Source: Anagrus nilaparvatae | Taxonomy: Eukaryota; Arthropoda; Insecta; Hymenoptera; Mymaridae | Assembly: GCA_022575985.1 (NCBI GenBank) | Contig: JAKSXM010000007.1 | Coordinates: 17,424,501-17,488,500, forward strand | Direction of reading: 5' to 3' | Length of the DNA stretch: 64,000 nt | Shown: piece by piece, positions 1 to 10,974 of the stretch | How the letters are laid out: every line of letters begins with the position of its first letter | Position numbering within the stretch: position 1 is the first letter of the stretch | Position numbers and translations under genes: made by a program | Notes under the pieces: model-generated | What the model was told of the DNA's origin: nothing | Seen by the model: only the letters and a program-made list of their open reading frames with translations | Database searches by the model: none

Positions 1-394
1 AATATATTACTTCATCCGAGAATATATTAAAGAGAATCTCTCCTATAAAGCTTTAGAGTTTTACTTACCTTTTGGTTGTAAATAACTACAAGAAATGTTC
101 CTGGCTCTTAAATAATCTTGCTTACTAAGATATTTTAAGCTCGATATTAAGTAATCTTCTGTAGCCCTGCTGTTTGTTTGATGAAAATTTTATAAAATAT
201 ACTGATTATTTGAGAGTTTATTTGGTACTTTATGTCAGTAACATACATGAAAAGATATATATTATAGGCTCTTTGTACAAAGTATGTACCAGGCTCTTTG
301 TATATATCGGGTGGTTCGTGTCAATTCATTAGCTCAAAAATTCATTTTTTATTTTTTAAAGTAGGAAAAAATCCTCTCAAATTACTATAAATAG

Positions 395-629
395 CACGCA
401 AAAAAAAGAATATTAAAATTAACCTCAACGAATTTAGTAAAGACAAATTAATAAATATTGGTAAATATAACCAAAAAATTAGTAAATTTTTCTAAAAAAA
501 TTGAGGTTTTAGTTTTATAAACAAATTTTATTAGTAAATTTTACCAATAATTTATAGTGACTTTTAACCAAACTGAATTTAGTAAACAACAGTAATTTTT
601 GTTTTATTTACTAATTTTGTGTATGCATG
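395..629. mobile_element. Non-autonomous element of the CAC-ended family
   Basis: It begins CACGCAAAAAAAAAGAATA and ends with the inverted counterpart (..ATTTTGTGTATGCATG). The body is about 90% alike by eye to 26157-26393, including the shared words AATAAATATTGGTAAAT and TTAACCAAACTGAAT. No coding content. Confidence 0.6.
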
Positions 630-1189
630 AGCTTATTTCCCTCATTTTAAAAATTATTTAAGTATGAAATAATTAATTACCTTCCGATCCTTAAAAAAGA
701 AATATCTCCGAGTTATTAATGTACATACTTACAATTAAGTTTTTAAATATAATAAGGTAAAACTCTCATGGGTTATTGTAAAAATATTAAAAATATTATA
801 TGTATTTACATGGCCAGGGGTTGATTCACAATTACTAATTTTTCACTGGACTTGCAGTTGGACCTCCTTTTACGGCGTTTGTAGAACCAGCCATAGGAGT
901 ATACGGACGTAAAGATATAAGTTAAGTAACTTATATCTTTACTTTTTCACATTAGCTCTGGAACCGAACTAAAAAAAATCCATTTCATTGACTTGAAACG
1001 TAAAAAAATTTTTTTTTCAGTTTTCTTTACGTTTCAGATCATTTACAATCGTTTGTTATAAGAAAAAAATCCACTAGCCACAAGCGGAGTTTCGCTAGCA
1101 TTAAGCGGATGCTTTTTTCAGTGCAAATATTAGAAAGTCGAGAAAAATGAGTAACTGAAATTCTACTAGGAACTTAGGCTAAACCTATA

Positions 1190-1262
1190 TAATTTATTGC
1201 AAAAATAAAGAATTGTTAGCTCAAAAATCAAGTATTTTTATTTAATATCAAAACCTATATAG
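1190..1262 (+). repeat. Dispersed repeat, Penelope-like 3'-end type
   Basis: The words AATTTATTGCAAAAATAAAG, GTTAGCTCAAAAATCAAGTA and TTTTTATTTAATA recur inverted at 12036-12130 and 52489-52600. In the 52.5-kb copy they follow a 'GAAGAC..TCGAAACGT' motif common near the 3' end of Penelope-like elements. The class call is inference. Confidence 0.45.
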
Positions 1263-2267
1263 TTCGATCTGGACTTGGTTCATAAAAAATATTATTTCTA
1301 CAAAGTATTTATTCACTTTTGGATATCTTGTTATTTTACGATTTAGTCCTTTTTTAACGTATATATAACATAGACAGGGGAATTTCGAATTGTTGGTTTT
1401 AGAAACACTAAAAGAGTAAATTTTATAAAAAATCTTCCTTTATTTATGTGCTCCTGTTAATTCCATTGGATATTATAGAGATAATTTATGATTTCAAATT
1501 ATCCATTTAATCGGTAAAAAAAGTTTAAAAGTGATTTCAAGACTAAAATTATTTTTTTTTTTTTAAATAAATTATACTTTATTTTTTTTTGGTAATAATG
1601 GATTAAAAAAAGTTCCTGAATAATTACCAGTTTAATATATCCTTATTAGATGCAAAGTATCATATTTATGTTTGTGCAAGTAAAACTTTTATAAACATTT
1701 TTTTCAAAGGGAAAACTTTAATAACTTATACAAGTGCTATAAGAAGCTTATATGATTCTTTTTTTTTTACTTCTTGAAACTTTAATAAAAAATTTTAAAT
1801 TTTCTATTTACTGTATCTAGTATGAATTTTTTAATAATTTCATGTTTTTTTCTTTTGAATTTTAATAAAAACAAAAATTTTTTGAAAATGATAACTTTTT
1901 TAAAAATTTTAAATTCTATTAACTTGAAACATATTTGATAAAAAGTAAGCCCTTTTTTATGTTTTTTGTTCCCAAGTTGAAAAGTTGCATATAATTTAGA
2001 TCCCAATTGTATCCAACCTTAGTTATCCAATTTGGATACAAAAATATAAGATTCCATTTTGGATACAAAAAAAGATAAAGATAATTAGCGAAGTACAAAT
2101 TAGAAAAAGAACATAAAAGCATATTTTTAAATTCTGCTCCACGTGTTGTTGCAATGTCTCACCAGGATTCCTACAAATCCTAAAAGTAAAGAAAAGAAAT
2201 CATCCATACTCTTTGTAATTTTTCAATATAATAATTTATCAAGCTCCAAATTATTAAAAAAATTATT

Positions 2268-2765
2268 AATATGGAACATTTTTATAGGGAGGGGGTACTT
2301 CAGAACTTGAAAATTAAGGGGGGGGGATCAAATTTGTTCTATTTAAGGGGGGTGGTCAAATTTGTCCTATTTAAGAGGGGTGGTCAAATTTGTCCTATTT
2401 AAGGGGGGGGGAGCAAATTTGTCCTATTTAAGAGGGGGGGGGGTCTAATGAGACTTAGAATAATTAGGAGACTTTGAAAAATCTGGGATTAAGGACTTAG
2501 GATAATACAGGTTTATGGACTTAGAATAATATCGATTTAGGGACTTGGAATAATTCAGGTTCAGGGACTTATAATAATTCAGGTTTAGGGAATCAAAATA
2601 GTTTGGGTTTGGAATCTTAACAGCTAGTAAGGTGATAATTACAAATTATAAAATTAGAAAATTGTATTGTAACGTTGCGTAACATTTGTTTTATACCTAG
2701 TCCTCAGCTGGAAGTAAACATGTTCCATGCATTTAGGTTGAGTTTACACAAACCGGTTATAAGTT
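2268..2765 (+). repeat. G-run / GGACTTAGAATAATT dispersed repeat, copy A
   Basis: It starts near ATGGAACATT and ends AACATGTTCCATG followed by TTACACAAACCGGTTATAA. Between them, 2317-2445 is a minisatellite of about 28-bp units (AAATTTGTCCTATTTAAG plus a variable G run). From 2450 to 2600 come 30-bp units containing GGACTTAGAATAAT. Copies exist at 40.6 and 54.8 kb (plus) and at 8.4, 16.2, 36.2 and 52.9 kb (minus). Confidence 0.65.
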
Positions 2766-2767
2766 TT

Positions 2768-2983
2768 TAAATTTGAGGTTAAAAATTTTAATTCAAAGCG
2801 ACCCATCAGTGTGGCTTGACATAATCGACTAGTTTTTTTTTATTTATCAATTTTTTGTTATCAATTAAATACCGATGCTTAGTGAGTCAATAAATGACTG
2901 TAAAAAAATAAAAAGAAATTATTCGATCATGTCAAGTCACAATGATGGGTCGTTGTGAATTAAAATTTTTAACCTCTTAAATT
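2768..2983. mobile_element. MITE-like hairpin, ~215 bp
   Basis: The arms pair over about 70 bp: GAGGTTAAAAATTTTAATTC, CGACCCATCA and GACTTGACAT-type words appear on both sides in inverted order around a T-rich centre. No coding potential; likely a non-autonomous DNA element. Confidence 0.6.
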
Positions 2984-3669
2984 ATATAATTCTTTAATAA
3001 TTTTGAGCTTGATAAATTATTTTACAAACGCGATTTGAAATTTATTTTCGAAAAAATAAGTTATAAAATAAGTGAGATTCAAAAGAATTTTCAACGATTC
3101 GAATCCATGCAGAAAATAAAAAAAATTATAATATTTCAATAAATCAAATTTTATTTTTATATGTTTAAATAAAATTTTTTATTTTTTTATTACGGCAGTA
3201 CTGAACACTGAAAACCTTAAAGTGAGTTTTTAAAAAGTTTTTTAAGATGATATTTTAAAATTTTAACTTAGTATTAAAAATGATGATGTCAGGAAGTATT
3301 TTAAAAAGAATAATAAATTTCAATTATTATTTTACGTTTTAACTTCTTATGCATCTCAAATATTATAAGAGTTTTATATAATTGTAAAAGTTTTTTACTA
3401 ACTTGACTTTATATAAATGCAATGACATGCAATTAAAATAATTATGCCACTTATATTTGAAAGTATTGTTAATGTTGAGTTGAAAAAAACTTATAAAGAC
3501 AATTATTAAAGTTATAGGTGTCTTTAAAAATATTTTTTCGCTTGTCGTTTTTCAGATTATAATAGTTAAATACATGTAATAAAAGATTATTAATTTTATT
3601 TTTTATTCGTTTTAATTCCATTTTTTTACTGTGTTCAAATGTATATTTGTTCACGCATAAAATATTCTA

Positions 3670-4094
3670 CACTGTAAAAAGTAACTTTCTTAGATTTACA
3701 AAAAAAATAGAATTTTTTCGAAAAATTAGCGAATTTTCAAAAAATTTTGTAAATATTCGATAATAATCGTAAATTTATTAAATTTAGTATATTCTCGAAA
3801 AATTCGAGAATTCTCGATTTCTTTTAGTTATTTTACGAAAAAAGTTGTCAATTCACAACTATTTTTCGGAAATTTACAACTATTTTTTGTAAATTTTCGA
3901 AAAAAAATTGAAAAGTATCAGTTTTTCTTTCAAATTCAAAAAAAAATCGAGAATACTCGAATATTTTGTTAATATACTAAATTTAGTAAATTTACGATTT
4001 TTTTAGAATATTTACAAATTTTATCAAAAATTTACTAATTTTTCGAAAATATTCTAATTTTTTTGTTAATATAAGAAAGTTAATTTTTACAGTG
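3670..4094. mobile_element. Foldback MITE, CACTGTAAAAA termini, TA target site
   Basis: CACTGTAAAAAGTAACTTTC at the left matches, inverted, GAAAGTTAATTTTTACAGTG at the right. The arms stay recognisable for about 200 bp on each side. TA flanks both ends, consistent with a 2-bp target duplication. No reading frame. Confidence 0.75.
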
Positions 4095-4144
4095 TATGCT
4101 AAGTAAGTAACTTATGTACTAAGCACATAACATGAAAATATTTA

Positions 4145-4506
4145 GGCCCTTTCTACACCAGCACATAATCATGTTTTATGATAATCATGTTTGTTGGATA
4201 TTTTTTTTCCAGCTACACTGTACTAAAAACATAACCTCAAAATTACATATTTAAATTGATTATAACTCATTAAAATCTTATTAGTTACATAAATTGTGTA
4301 TAATTTTTATAATAAATAACTCAATCTATAGTTAAAATACCATTTAATTACATTTTATTGTTTAATTTTTATTAAAAATGTTTACTAATACTACTAGTGG
4401 CGCCATATTGTAATAACTTTAATTTCGAATATCCCAGCTATACCACAAAATATCCAACAAACACGATTATCATAAAACATCATTATGTGTTTGTGTAGAA
4501 AGGGCC
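4145..4506. mobile_element. PIF/Harbinger-like MITE, TTA target site
   Basis: Inverted repeats of about 60 bp begin GGCCCTTTCTACAC and end GTGTAGAAAGGGCC. Both ends are flanked by TTA. A 3-bp TWA duplication and GG-starting termini are typical of PIF/Harbinger elements. The interior is AT-rich and non-coding. Confidence 0.7.
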
Positions 4507-5558
4507 TTAATGTAACATTTAATTAATTGGGTACTACTAACTACCAATTCGACACAAGTATTATTATGGAATTAAGATTTAAAAAAACAATTCAAAAACA
4601 TAAAATTTGTATAGTTTATTTAATATTTTAATTAAAAATTTTTTTTAATTTCAATATAATATTTACAAATATATAAATATTGAATAAATAATAATTTAAA
4701 ATGAACAGTATTTATTTTTATTATTTTCTTTTAATTTACAGATGGTTTTCGGGATTATCCGATTAAATGTAGATTCATTAATAAATTTTATTTATTTTTT
4801 AATGCATGTATTATAAAAATATTTATTATATTTTATATTAAAATGAAACTTTGCTGACATATACTAACTTATATATTAGAGAGTCCCACAATTTAAAAAC
4901 TCACGTTTTTCGCAAGTTTTACCCTGCCAAGTTGAAGCTTTTTATGCAAAAACATAGGTACACAAACTTTTAATGATAAATTATTTTATTTTAAATAGTG
5001 TTAAAAATTCGAGGAATTCCATTTAGGAAGTCGCAACCGCAAACGTAACCGCAACGCAATGCGCACAACACAACACGCATGTGCACTTACACGGTAACTG
5101 GGGTAAAAAAGCCCAAATTTACCCCTTGGAACCTGTTAAATGTAATTTTTGACCCCAAATTCTTATTTTCCGACCTATATAACCACATAGCATCGTTAAA
5201 AAGTGTTAAAAAATATTTTTTTACTCCTTTTCAATATTGGGGGGAAAAGGGGTGAAAAATGGGTGGGAAAATCACCCCCTCGGCATACTATACAATTTTC
5301 CTGGGGGACGCTTTCTCGGCATTATTTTTCTGAAGCGAATGCAAAAGGTTTCACCAAAATTCATCCACTTTCATAGGGACTTCGAGGTGAAAAACACATT
5401 TCCCCGGACTAATACTTATATTTCGTTTAATATTAAATAAAAATAAATATAAACAATTTGGTTAGTACGAAAGTGTAAATTTTTGGTTATAATAATAATA
5501 GTAATTTCAGTTTTAATTAAATTTTTTGAAAATAAAAAATTAAAAGTAGAGAATATTA

Positions 5559-5815
5559 TGGCACCAAAAAATAAAATTCAAAAACGAAATTAAAAATGTT
5601 ACGGGCCTTGGTCAAAAACGAAATAAAAATGTTATGGATCTGGGACAAAAACTTAAAATACTCGATTTTTAAAGTCAGAAAAAGTAGCAACAGCCGCGAA
5701 AAAATTTAATGTGAATGAGTCAACAATCAGATCAATACGTGCTAAGGAGATGGATATTAGGAAAAGCGTTTCAAATTTAGGCTCACAAGCAAAATTTTGT
5801 ACAGATTATTTTAAA
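5559..5815 (+). pseudogene. pogo/Tigger-type transposase, N-terminal DNA-binding remnant
   Basis: An ATG at 5559 reads MAPKNKIQKRN before stops. After a ~33-bp direct duplication (AAAAACGAAAT..ATGTTA) and frame changes comes GQKLKILDF, and in another frame VATAAKKFNVNESTIRSIRA followed by KEMDIRKSV. This matches the N-terminal helix-turn-helix of Tigger/CENP-B-like transposases ('KFNVNESTIRSIR'). The catalytic DDE part is absent. Family call confident from the motif; element boundaries unknown. Confidence 0.7.
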
Positions 5816-5819
5816 AATT

Positions 5820-6590
5820 AAGGGAAATTTTTTGTAAAAAAAATAAAATATATTCGTAAAAATTGTGTCTAATTTTTCTCTTGGAACGTAACTCCCTAAT
5901 TCCCATAAGACTAAGGTCCCGGTTTTCGCGGTACTTTCGTGGAACGCATTAACCGCGAATAGCGGGGGATTCCTGTAGGTGGTTTTGTATTAGTTTTTGT
6001 CGTACAGTTTTTCATATGGCATAAATAAATACGGGAACCGTAGGTAATATGCCATATTAATGGACTATTTTATACGGCTCCCGTATTGATTTTTTCCGTA
6101 TGAATTTTCATACGGCTGAAGTATATACGGGATCCGTTTGAAATTTGCCGTATTAATTGGCGAATTTATACGGCTATCGTTTCCAGTTTACCGTATATAC
6201 GGCTAAATACATCTAGTAACAGTTAACCGTATACCGTATATACGGATAACAGCGTGTCACAGCATCCCAGCTCTGATTTAGACTAAAATATTGTCATATA
6301 TACAGATTTTGAAAAATTAAAGGGTCACTGCATGAGAAAAATTACTTAAACATTTCTCCCAGTAAATTAAAATTATGAAAAATAAATACAACAATTAATT
6401 TTTACTTTTATAAAAATAAATAAATGTTTTCTAAATTTATATATGAGTTCTATTTTTTTATCATTAATTTTATAAACATAATCCGCTTATGCATATTACC
6501 ATATTGGTATCTATAATTGGTACATTCTCTAAGATTATCTCTGATACTTTCTTATATTGTATAGATTTAATTAAACTTATGACTTAATAG
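5820..6590. other. Non-coding stretch with a CCGTAT/ATACGG cluster
   Basis: No gene seen. Between about 5990 and 6245 the hexamers ATACGG and CCGTAT occur about a dozen times in both orientations (TACGGCTCCCGTATTG, TTACCGTATATACGGC), giving a block of overlapping short palindromes. The remainder is AT-rich sequence. Confidence 0.5.
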
Positions 6591-7047
6591 ATAATATGAT
6601 AATATTATCTTATAAGCTTGGTATAATTAAACCACTAATTTTAAAATACAAGAATATATCAAACTTCAAAGTACCTACTTTTATAGATAAATTTTTACTA
6701 ATTAATAAGTTTATAACTTATCAAAGTTTTTTCACTTTCTTATATCGAATGAACAATGTAAATGTAAATGTAAATATTCTTTATTTTGCAATTGAACAAA
6801 AATACAGTAATCAAATAAAATATACATCATAGTAAATAATTGATAATTAACATTGATAAATTATAATAAGTTTAAAATATAAGTGATAACATTATTAAAT
6901 TTTTATAGTAAAATGAAATAAAGTAAGTAGGTAATAAATACTTATAGTCTAAATTTAATAAATTTAATAATTTGCCATAGGTATCACAGTCAATTAGTTA
7001 GTTGCATGTACATGGTAAAGTTAATTCTAAATAAATTATTAAAATAA

Positions 7048-8380
7048 GTGAAATATATTAAAATAAAATAAAATAAAATAAAATAAAATAATAAGTAATA
7101 AGTAATTGTCTTATAACAAAAGGGCTTGCATGTCATATTTGTGAAAACAAACTTGCTAGGGATCAAGTGTAAGGAAATATTTGTGCATAGCAGTTTTAAA
7201 TGAGTTAAGTGAAGGAAGAAACCGAATTTCTGCAGGTAAGGAGTTCCAAAGTCTAGCGCCTGTATACCTAAAGGTGTTTGTCCCGCAATTTTTAAATTAG
7301 GTATGGTGATTTCTTTTGAACGCAGAGTACCCCTTGCATTCTCTTTAGGAATGTACTTGGTAAAAGATTCGCTCAGATATAAGGGTTGATGTAACCGCAG
7401 GATTTTATAAATTATTATGGCCAAAAAGTAATGCCTGCGTGAATCAGTGCATAACCATCCCAACTTACGCCTAAAAGGGGTTATATATTCATCTTAGCGT
7501 ATGCCGTAAATATATCTCAGTCCAGAATTGCATAGTCTTTGTAACCTCATTTTTAGTGTGTTGTTTGCATTTAAGTAAACAACTGAACAATAATCAAAAT
7601 GAGGTATAATTAATGTCTGTACTGTTCCAGTTTAGTCTGCTGTCAAGTATAACACCTAGACTAGTCACCTTATCTACAAAAGGAGTGACGATGCCATTTC
7701 CTAAGTCTATTCCGATAAATTTAACCTGTTTAAGCGATTGACAAAGGTACTTGTGCCAAAATATATAGTTTCATTTTTCCATGATTGAGCCGAAGGGAAA
7801 TACCGTCAGCCCAAGCAGAGATGTTACGAGCTGTTTCAGATAATAAAGCTGTGGCCTCTAGTACATTTTCAGGTGATACTTGACAGTAGACTTGTAAGTC
7901 ATCTGCGTAAAGTATGTGTCGTACATTAGATGGTAAGTGTAATTTTACATCATTAATATATAGACAAAACAGCAAAGGTCCGAGTACCGAGCCCTGGGAA
8001 ACCCTAAGATTTACACTTAGTGGATCAGAACGAGATGTTTTAGAGATAACTTGTAAACTTCTACTTTCTAAGTAGGATTTGATCCATAATAGTGACATCC
8101 TGGAGAATCCCATTTTCATCAACCTTGGTAACAATTTTGAGGGCAGAATCGTGTCAAACCCCTTGCTGAAGTCAAATTGTAGTACTAATGTTATCTGTCT
8201 ATTGTTCATTCCTTGTTGTATGTCGTCAGTTAATTTTAGAAGTTCTGTTTCTGTACTACTGTACTGTCTATAACCAGTCTGTAATGGGTCGAGTAAGCTG
8301 TTACTTGTGAAGAATGCAGTAATTTAATCGTATGCCAGTTTTTCTAAGACCTTTGAATTTTAAGTCAAAGCCAAAAAAAA
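7048..8380 (-). pseudogene. Non-LTR retrotransposon reverse transcriptase, 5'-truncated and decayed
   Basis: Minus-strand RT domain. An open stretch at 8209-7730 contains FDFSKGFDTI, SQGSVLGPLLFCLYINDV and the catalytic LYADDLQVY, so the polymerase core is intact there. Upstream, LLDPLQTGYRQYSSTETELL fits the finger region. Downstream the frame breaks repeatedly, yet a C-terminal segment (ARGTLRSKE, then FGFFLHLTHLKLLCTNI) is still readable at 7463-7150. The 3' end is a (TTTTA)n tail at 7063-7095. The element lacks endonuclease and ORF1, as expected of a 5'-truncated insertion. Jockey/CR1-like superfamily by motif style; exact clade not determinable. Confidence 0.8.
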
Positions 8381-8389
8381 ATAATTTTA

Positions 8390-8530
8390 AGCTCCTAAAA
8401 CCTTTTTATCGAAATTATTATAAGTCTCTACTTCGAAATTATTCTAAGTCCATTTGGCTCCCCCCCTCCAAAGGATATGCTTAAAATATCCCCCTCCCCC
8501 CAATTGCTTATAAATATATTCCATATTAAT
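8390..8530 (-). repeat. G-run / GGACTTAGAATAATT repeat, copy D (partial)
   Basis: The reverse complement of the family: ATTATTCTAAGTCC, two C-runs (CCCCCCCTCC, CCCCCTCCCCCC) and TATTCCATATTAAT. It adjoins the 5' truncation point of the minus-strand retrotransposon. Confidence 0.55.
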
Positions 8531-8984
8531 GTAAATAATTATATTTTATGAATATGTGATGTCTGTGTAAATATTCCAATTTTTATCTACCCAAGTTAAG
8601 CGTTTTAAAGAAAAAAAAAGTTTTTAAATTGTAGCTTTAATCAAAAAATTTTTAATTGTTTTAATTATTTTAAAAATAATTTTTATGGTTGAAAAAATCG
8701 ATAATAATAATTTTTAGTTATTTTCTTATATTTTTTATCCTGAAATAATTAAAGAAATGGTATTACTCCAAGAAACTTAATGATACTAATAAACTTTTCA
8801 TTATATTTAATTTAAACGATTTTAGTGAATGCGTAATTTTTTATCGCAGTTCAACAGTGTACGAAAAAATTAGATACAAAAAAGAATTTTTACATTTTAA
8901 TTTTACATTATAATAATTTTCATCTATAAAGAAAAGTTCAATTTTTTTTTTTTATTAAGCATTTTAATCTTACAAAATGGAGAT

Positions 8985-9341
8985 TATTATTTGCATTACA
9001 TAAGAAAAATAAAAATCATCATTCTTAAATTTATTGTTAACAGAATAATTAATACATATAGTGATTGGTTAGGTAGTGAAAAAAGAATAATTCGCAAAGG
9101 TGTGAGTCAAGGGGGTGTGCTAAACCCTCTTTTGTATATATTATATGTAAGAAAAATCATGCATAATGTGAAGAAGTGCAAGTTTCACAATTTGAGGATG
9201 ACAGGAATCCACTCTAAAGAAAAAAAATTACTAGAAATGGCAATAAACATTATTAGCAAAAATTTAAATTTGCTTGGACTCTCCCTATCTTCCCAAAAAA
9301 CTGTATTCGTTCATTTCAATAACAAAAATACTAGATACCGT
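8985..9341 (+). pseudogene. Non-LTR RT fragment, left part of a split element
   Basis: The frame reads DWLGSEKRIIRKGVSQGGVL then NPLLYILYVRKI, an RT palm motif ('GVSQGGVLSPLLYILYV'). The following YADD catalytic block is missing: sequence jumps from KCKFHNLRM to TGIHSKEKKLLEMAI, suggesting a small internal deletion. The frame ends NNKN at 9341, where an ACTAGATACCGTC-type terminus begins. The element resumes near 10975. It is related to the RNase-H-bearing I/Jockey-like groups. Confidence 0.75.
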
Positions 9342-9509
9342 CAATGACGGGTAGAGCGAAGCTAATCAAGTTAGGAGAAAGTCTAATTAATTTTTTTATA
9401 TTGGGATTTTGAAAGTTTTGATTGGATTGAGTTTAATCTTAATGTGTAAATATAAGGTATAAAAATATGTTAAGAATAGTTAAAAAACTAACCAGGGGAG
9501 TGTCAAATT

Positions 9510-9763
9510 TTTGGGCAGCCGATTTGCTTGTAAGTTTCAGGACAAGTTGTGGTAGTTGAAAAAACGTCTGCTATATCCTCAACATACCTAAATGGGCCTC
9601 CTGGGCCAAGATAAAGATACTTTTGGTCCCCATAAAAAGCATTTTTTAGGGGGTTTAGTTTCAAGATCCAGGAGGCCCATCCAGATAAATTGAGAGTTAG
9701 GATGCTGTTTTTTCAACTATTACAACCGGTCCTGAACGTCAGAAGCAAATCTGCATCCCAAAC
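9510..9763. repeat. Inverted-repeat unit, ~250 bp
   Basis: The left arm (GATTTGCTT, TTCAGGACAAGTTGTGGTAG, GTTGAAAAAAC, ATGGGCCTCCTGG) pairs with its diverged inverse on the right (CCAGGAGGCCCAT, GTTTTTTCAACTATTACAAC, TCCTGAAC, AAGCAAATC). It is a MITE-like hairpin, more decayed than most others here. Confidence 0.6.
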
Positions 9764-10609
9764 AGTTTTAAGTACCTTTTAAGATTTGCCGGAAAAAACA
9801 CATTACAGTGGTCTATACAGACATAATCTAAAGTTACAATATCATATTCAAATATTTTAAACAAATTTAGTTTAGTTATAATACATACCTGATGATAGGA
9901 ATTTATTCCTGAAACTAGTCGTCTAATTATTATACAAAAACAAGTTGTAAAAAGAAGAATCAATAAATAAATTAAAGTAAATATGTTTTGATTTAATTAA
10001 TTAAAAATATCATTAAATATAAATTATATATAATTAATTTAGAGATAGTTTTCATCTTCTATAATTACTCTTGAGCTCAATTAGGATTTGCAATTATTGA
10101 ATCCCAATATTTTCTTACTCTTTCTTCAAAAGAAGTAATCAATTAGATAATTTTATTACTTCTTCCGAAATATTGGGGTAGTTTATTTTCCTCGAAATAA
10201 GACAGCTTTTGCTGATTTCATGCCTAATTTATATTTCTGAAAAAGAATCCTTATGTAAATATGTCTCCATTTTCAGAATCTGAAGTCAAATTACGATGAA
10301 ATCAAATGGGAAATTAATATTGTGGTAAAAAAATTTTTCTTTTAATTTCAATATTTGAAAAAAATTACTAAAAACAAATAATCTAATGCTACTATGTATT
10401 GAATAATTTTTTGCAATTTTTCATCCGTCATTCTAAAATTAAAAAAAAAATGCTTACAAAAAATTATGTCTTTAAACACACAAGAGATAAAAATTTAATG
10501 ATTTTTCATCAAAGATATCTTTTTTTTTGTTATTTATAATGCTGTATAAGCAATACATCAATTTTTTTCAGTGGCCAACTTTGACTTTAAATATTGAGTT
10601 TTCGGTAGT

Positions 10610-10915
10610 TTTTATGACATCAGATTCTGAAAATTGAGACTTTTTTACACAGAGATAAATTTTTGAAATATAAATTTTGGCCTTGAAATTAATTTAGCTA
10701 TTTATAAGGTTTTTCACCAGTTTGAAGCAAAAATAAAAGAATAAATACGCTTTTAGAAATACCGGATTGGGCCCAAAAACTATAGGTCCCATCAAATCGA
10801 TGAAAAAAACTTAGTTTTAAAAAATGAAAGCAATGCAATTGATCATTTTTGTTGTATAGTGCCCACAATGTGTCGATTTTTGCATCTATTAAGGTAGAGC
10901 TTTCCTCTATAATAA
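10610..10915 (+). repeat. Dispersed ~300-bp repeat, copy 1
   Basis: Shares long words with 26925-27235: GAAAATTGAGACTTTTTTAC, AGAAATACCGGATTGGG, AAACTTAGTTTTAAAAAATG and GTGTCGATTTTTGCATC. Both copies are downstream of an ACTAGATACCGTC terminus, so it is probably the internal sequence of that element. Confidence 0.65.
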
Positions 10916-10974
10916 TTCCTGGAATAACCAGTATTAAAGTAGATAATCTCGAAATTAAATAAAGTAAAAATGCG

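Larger units (their letters stand above)
9342..10974. mobile_element. Nested insertion with ACTAGATACCGTC terminus
   Basis: It begins ACTAGATACCGTCAATGACG, the same terminus found at 16437, 18887 (inverted) and 26437. It interrupts the RT at 9341; coding similarity resumes at 10975. Inside lie an inverted-repeat unit (9510-9763) and a ~300-bp block (10610-10915) that recurs after the 26437 terminus. I see no matching inverted terminus at the right end, so the boundary there is inferred from the RT reading frame. Confidence 0.6.

Noticed and set aside
2317..2445. Regular repeats considered as a CRISPR array
   Set aside because: Units are contiguous with variable G-runs and no unique spacers; the genome is eukaryotic.
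6596..6832. Plus-strand 78-codon frame
   Set aside because: Lys/Ile/Asn/Phe-rich composition as expected of AT-rich non-coding DNA, with no motif or exon context.
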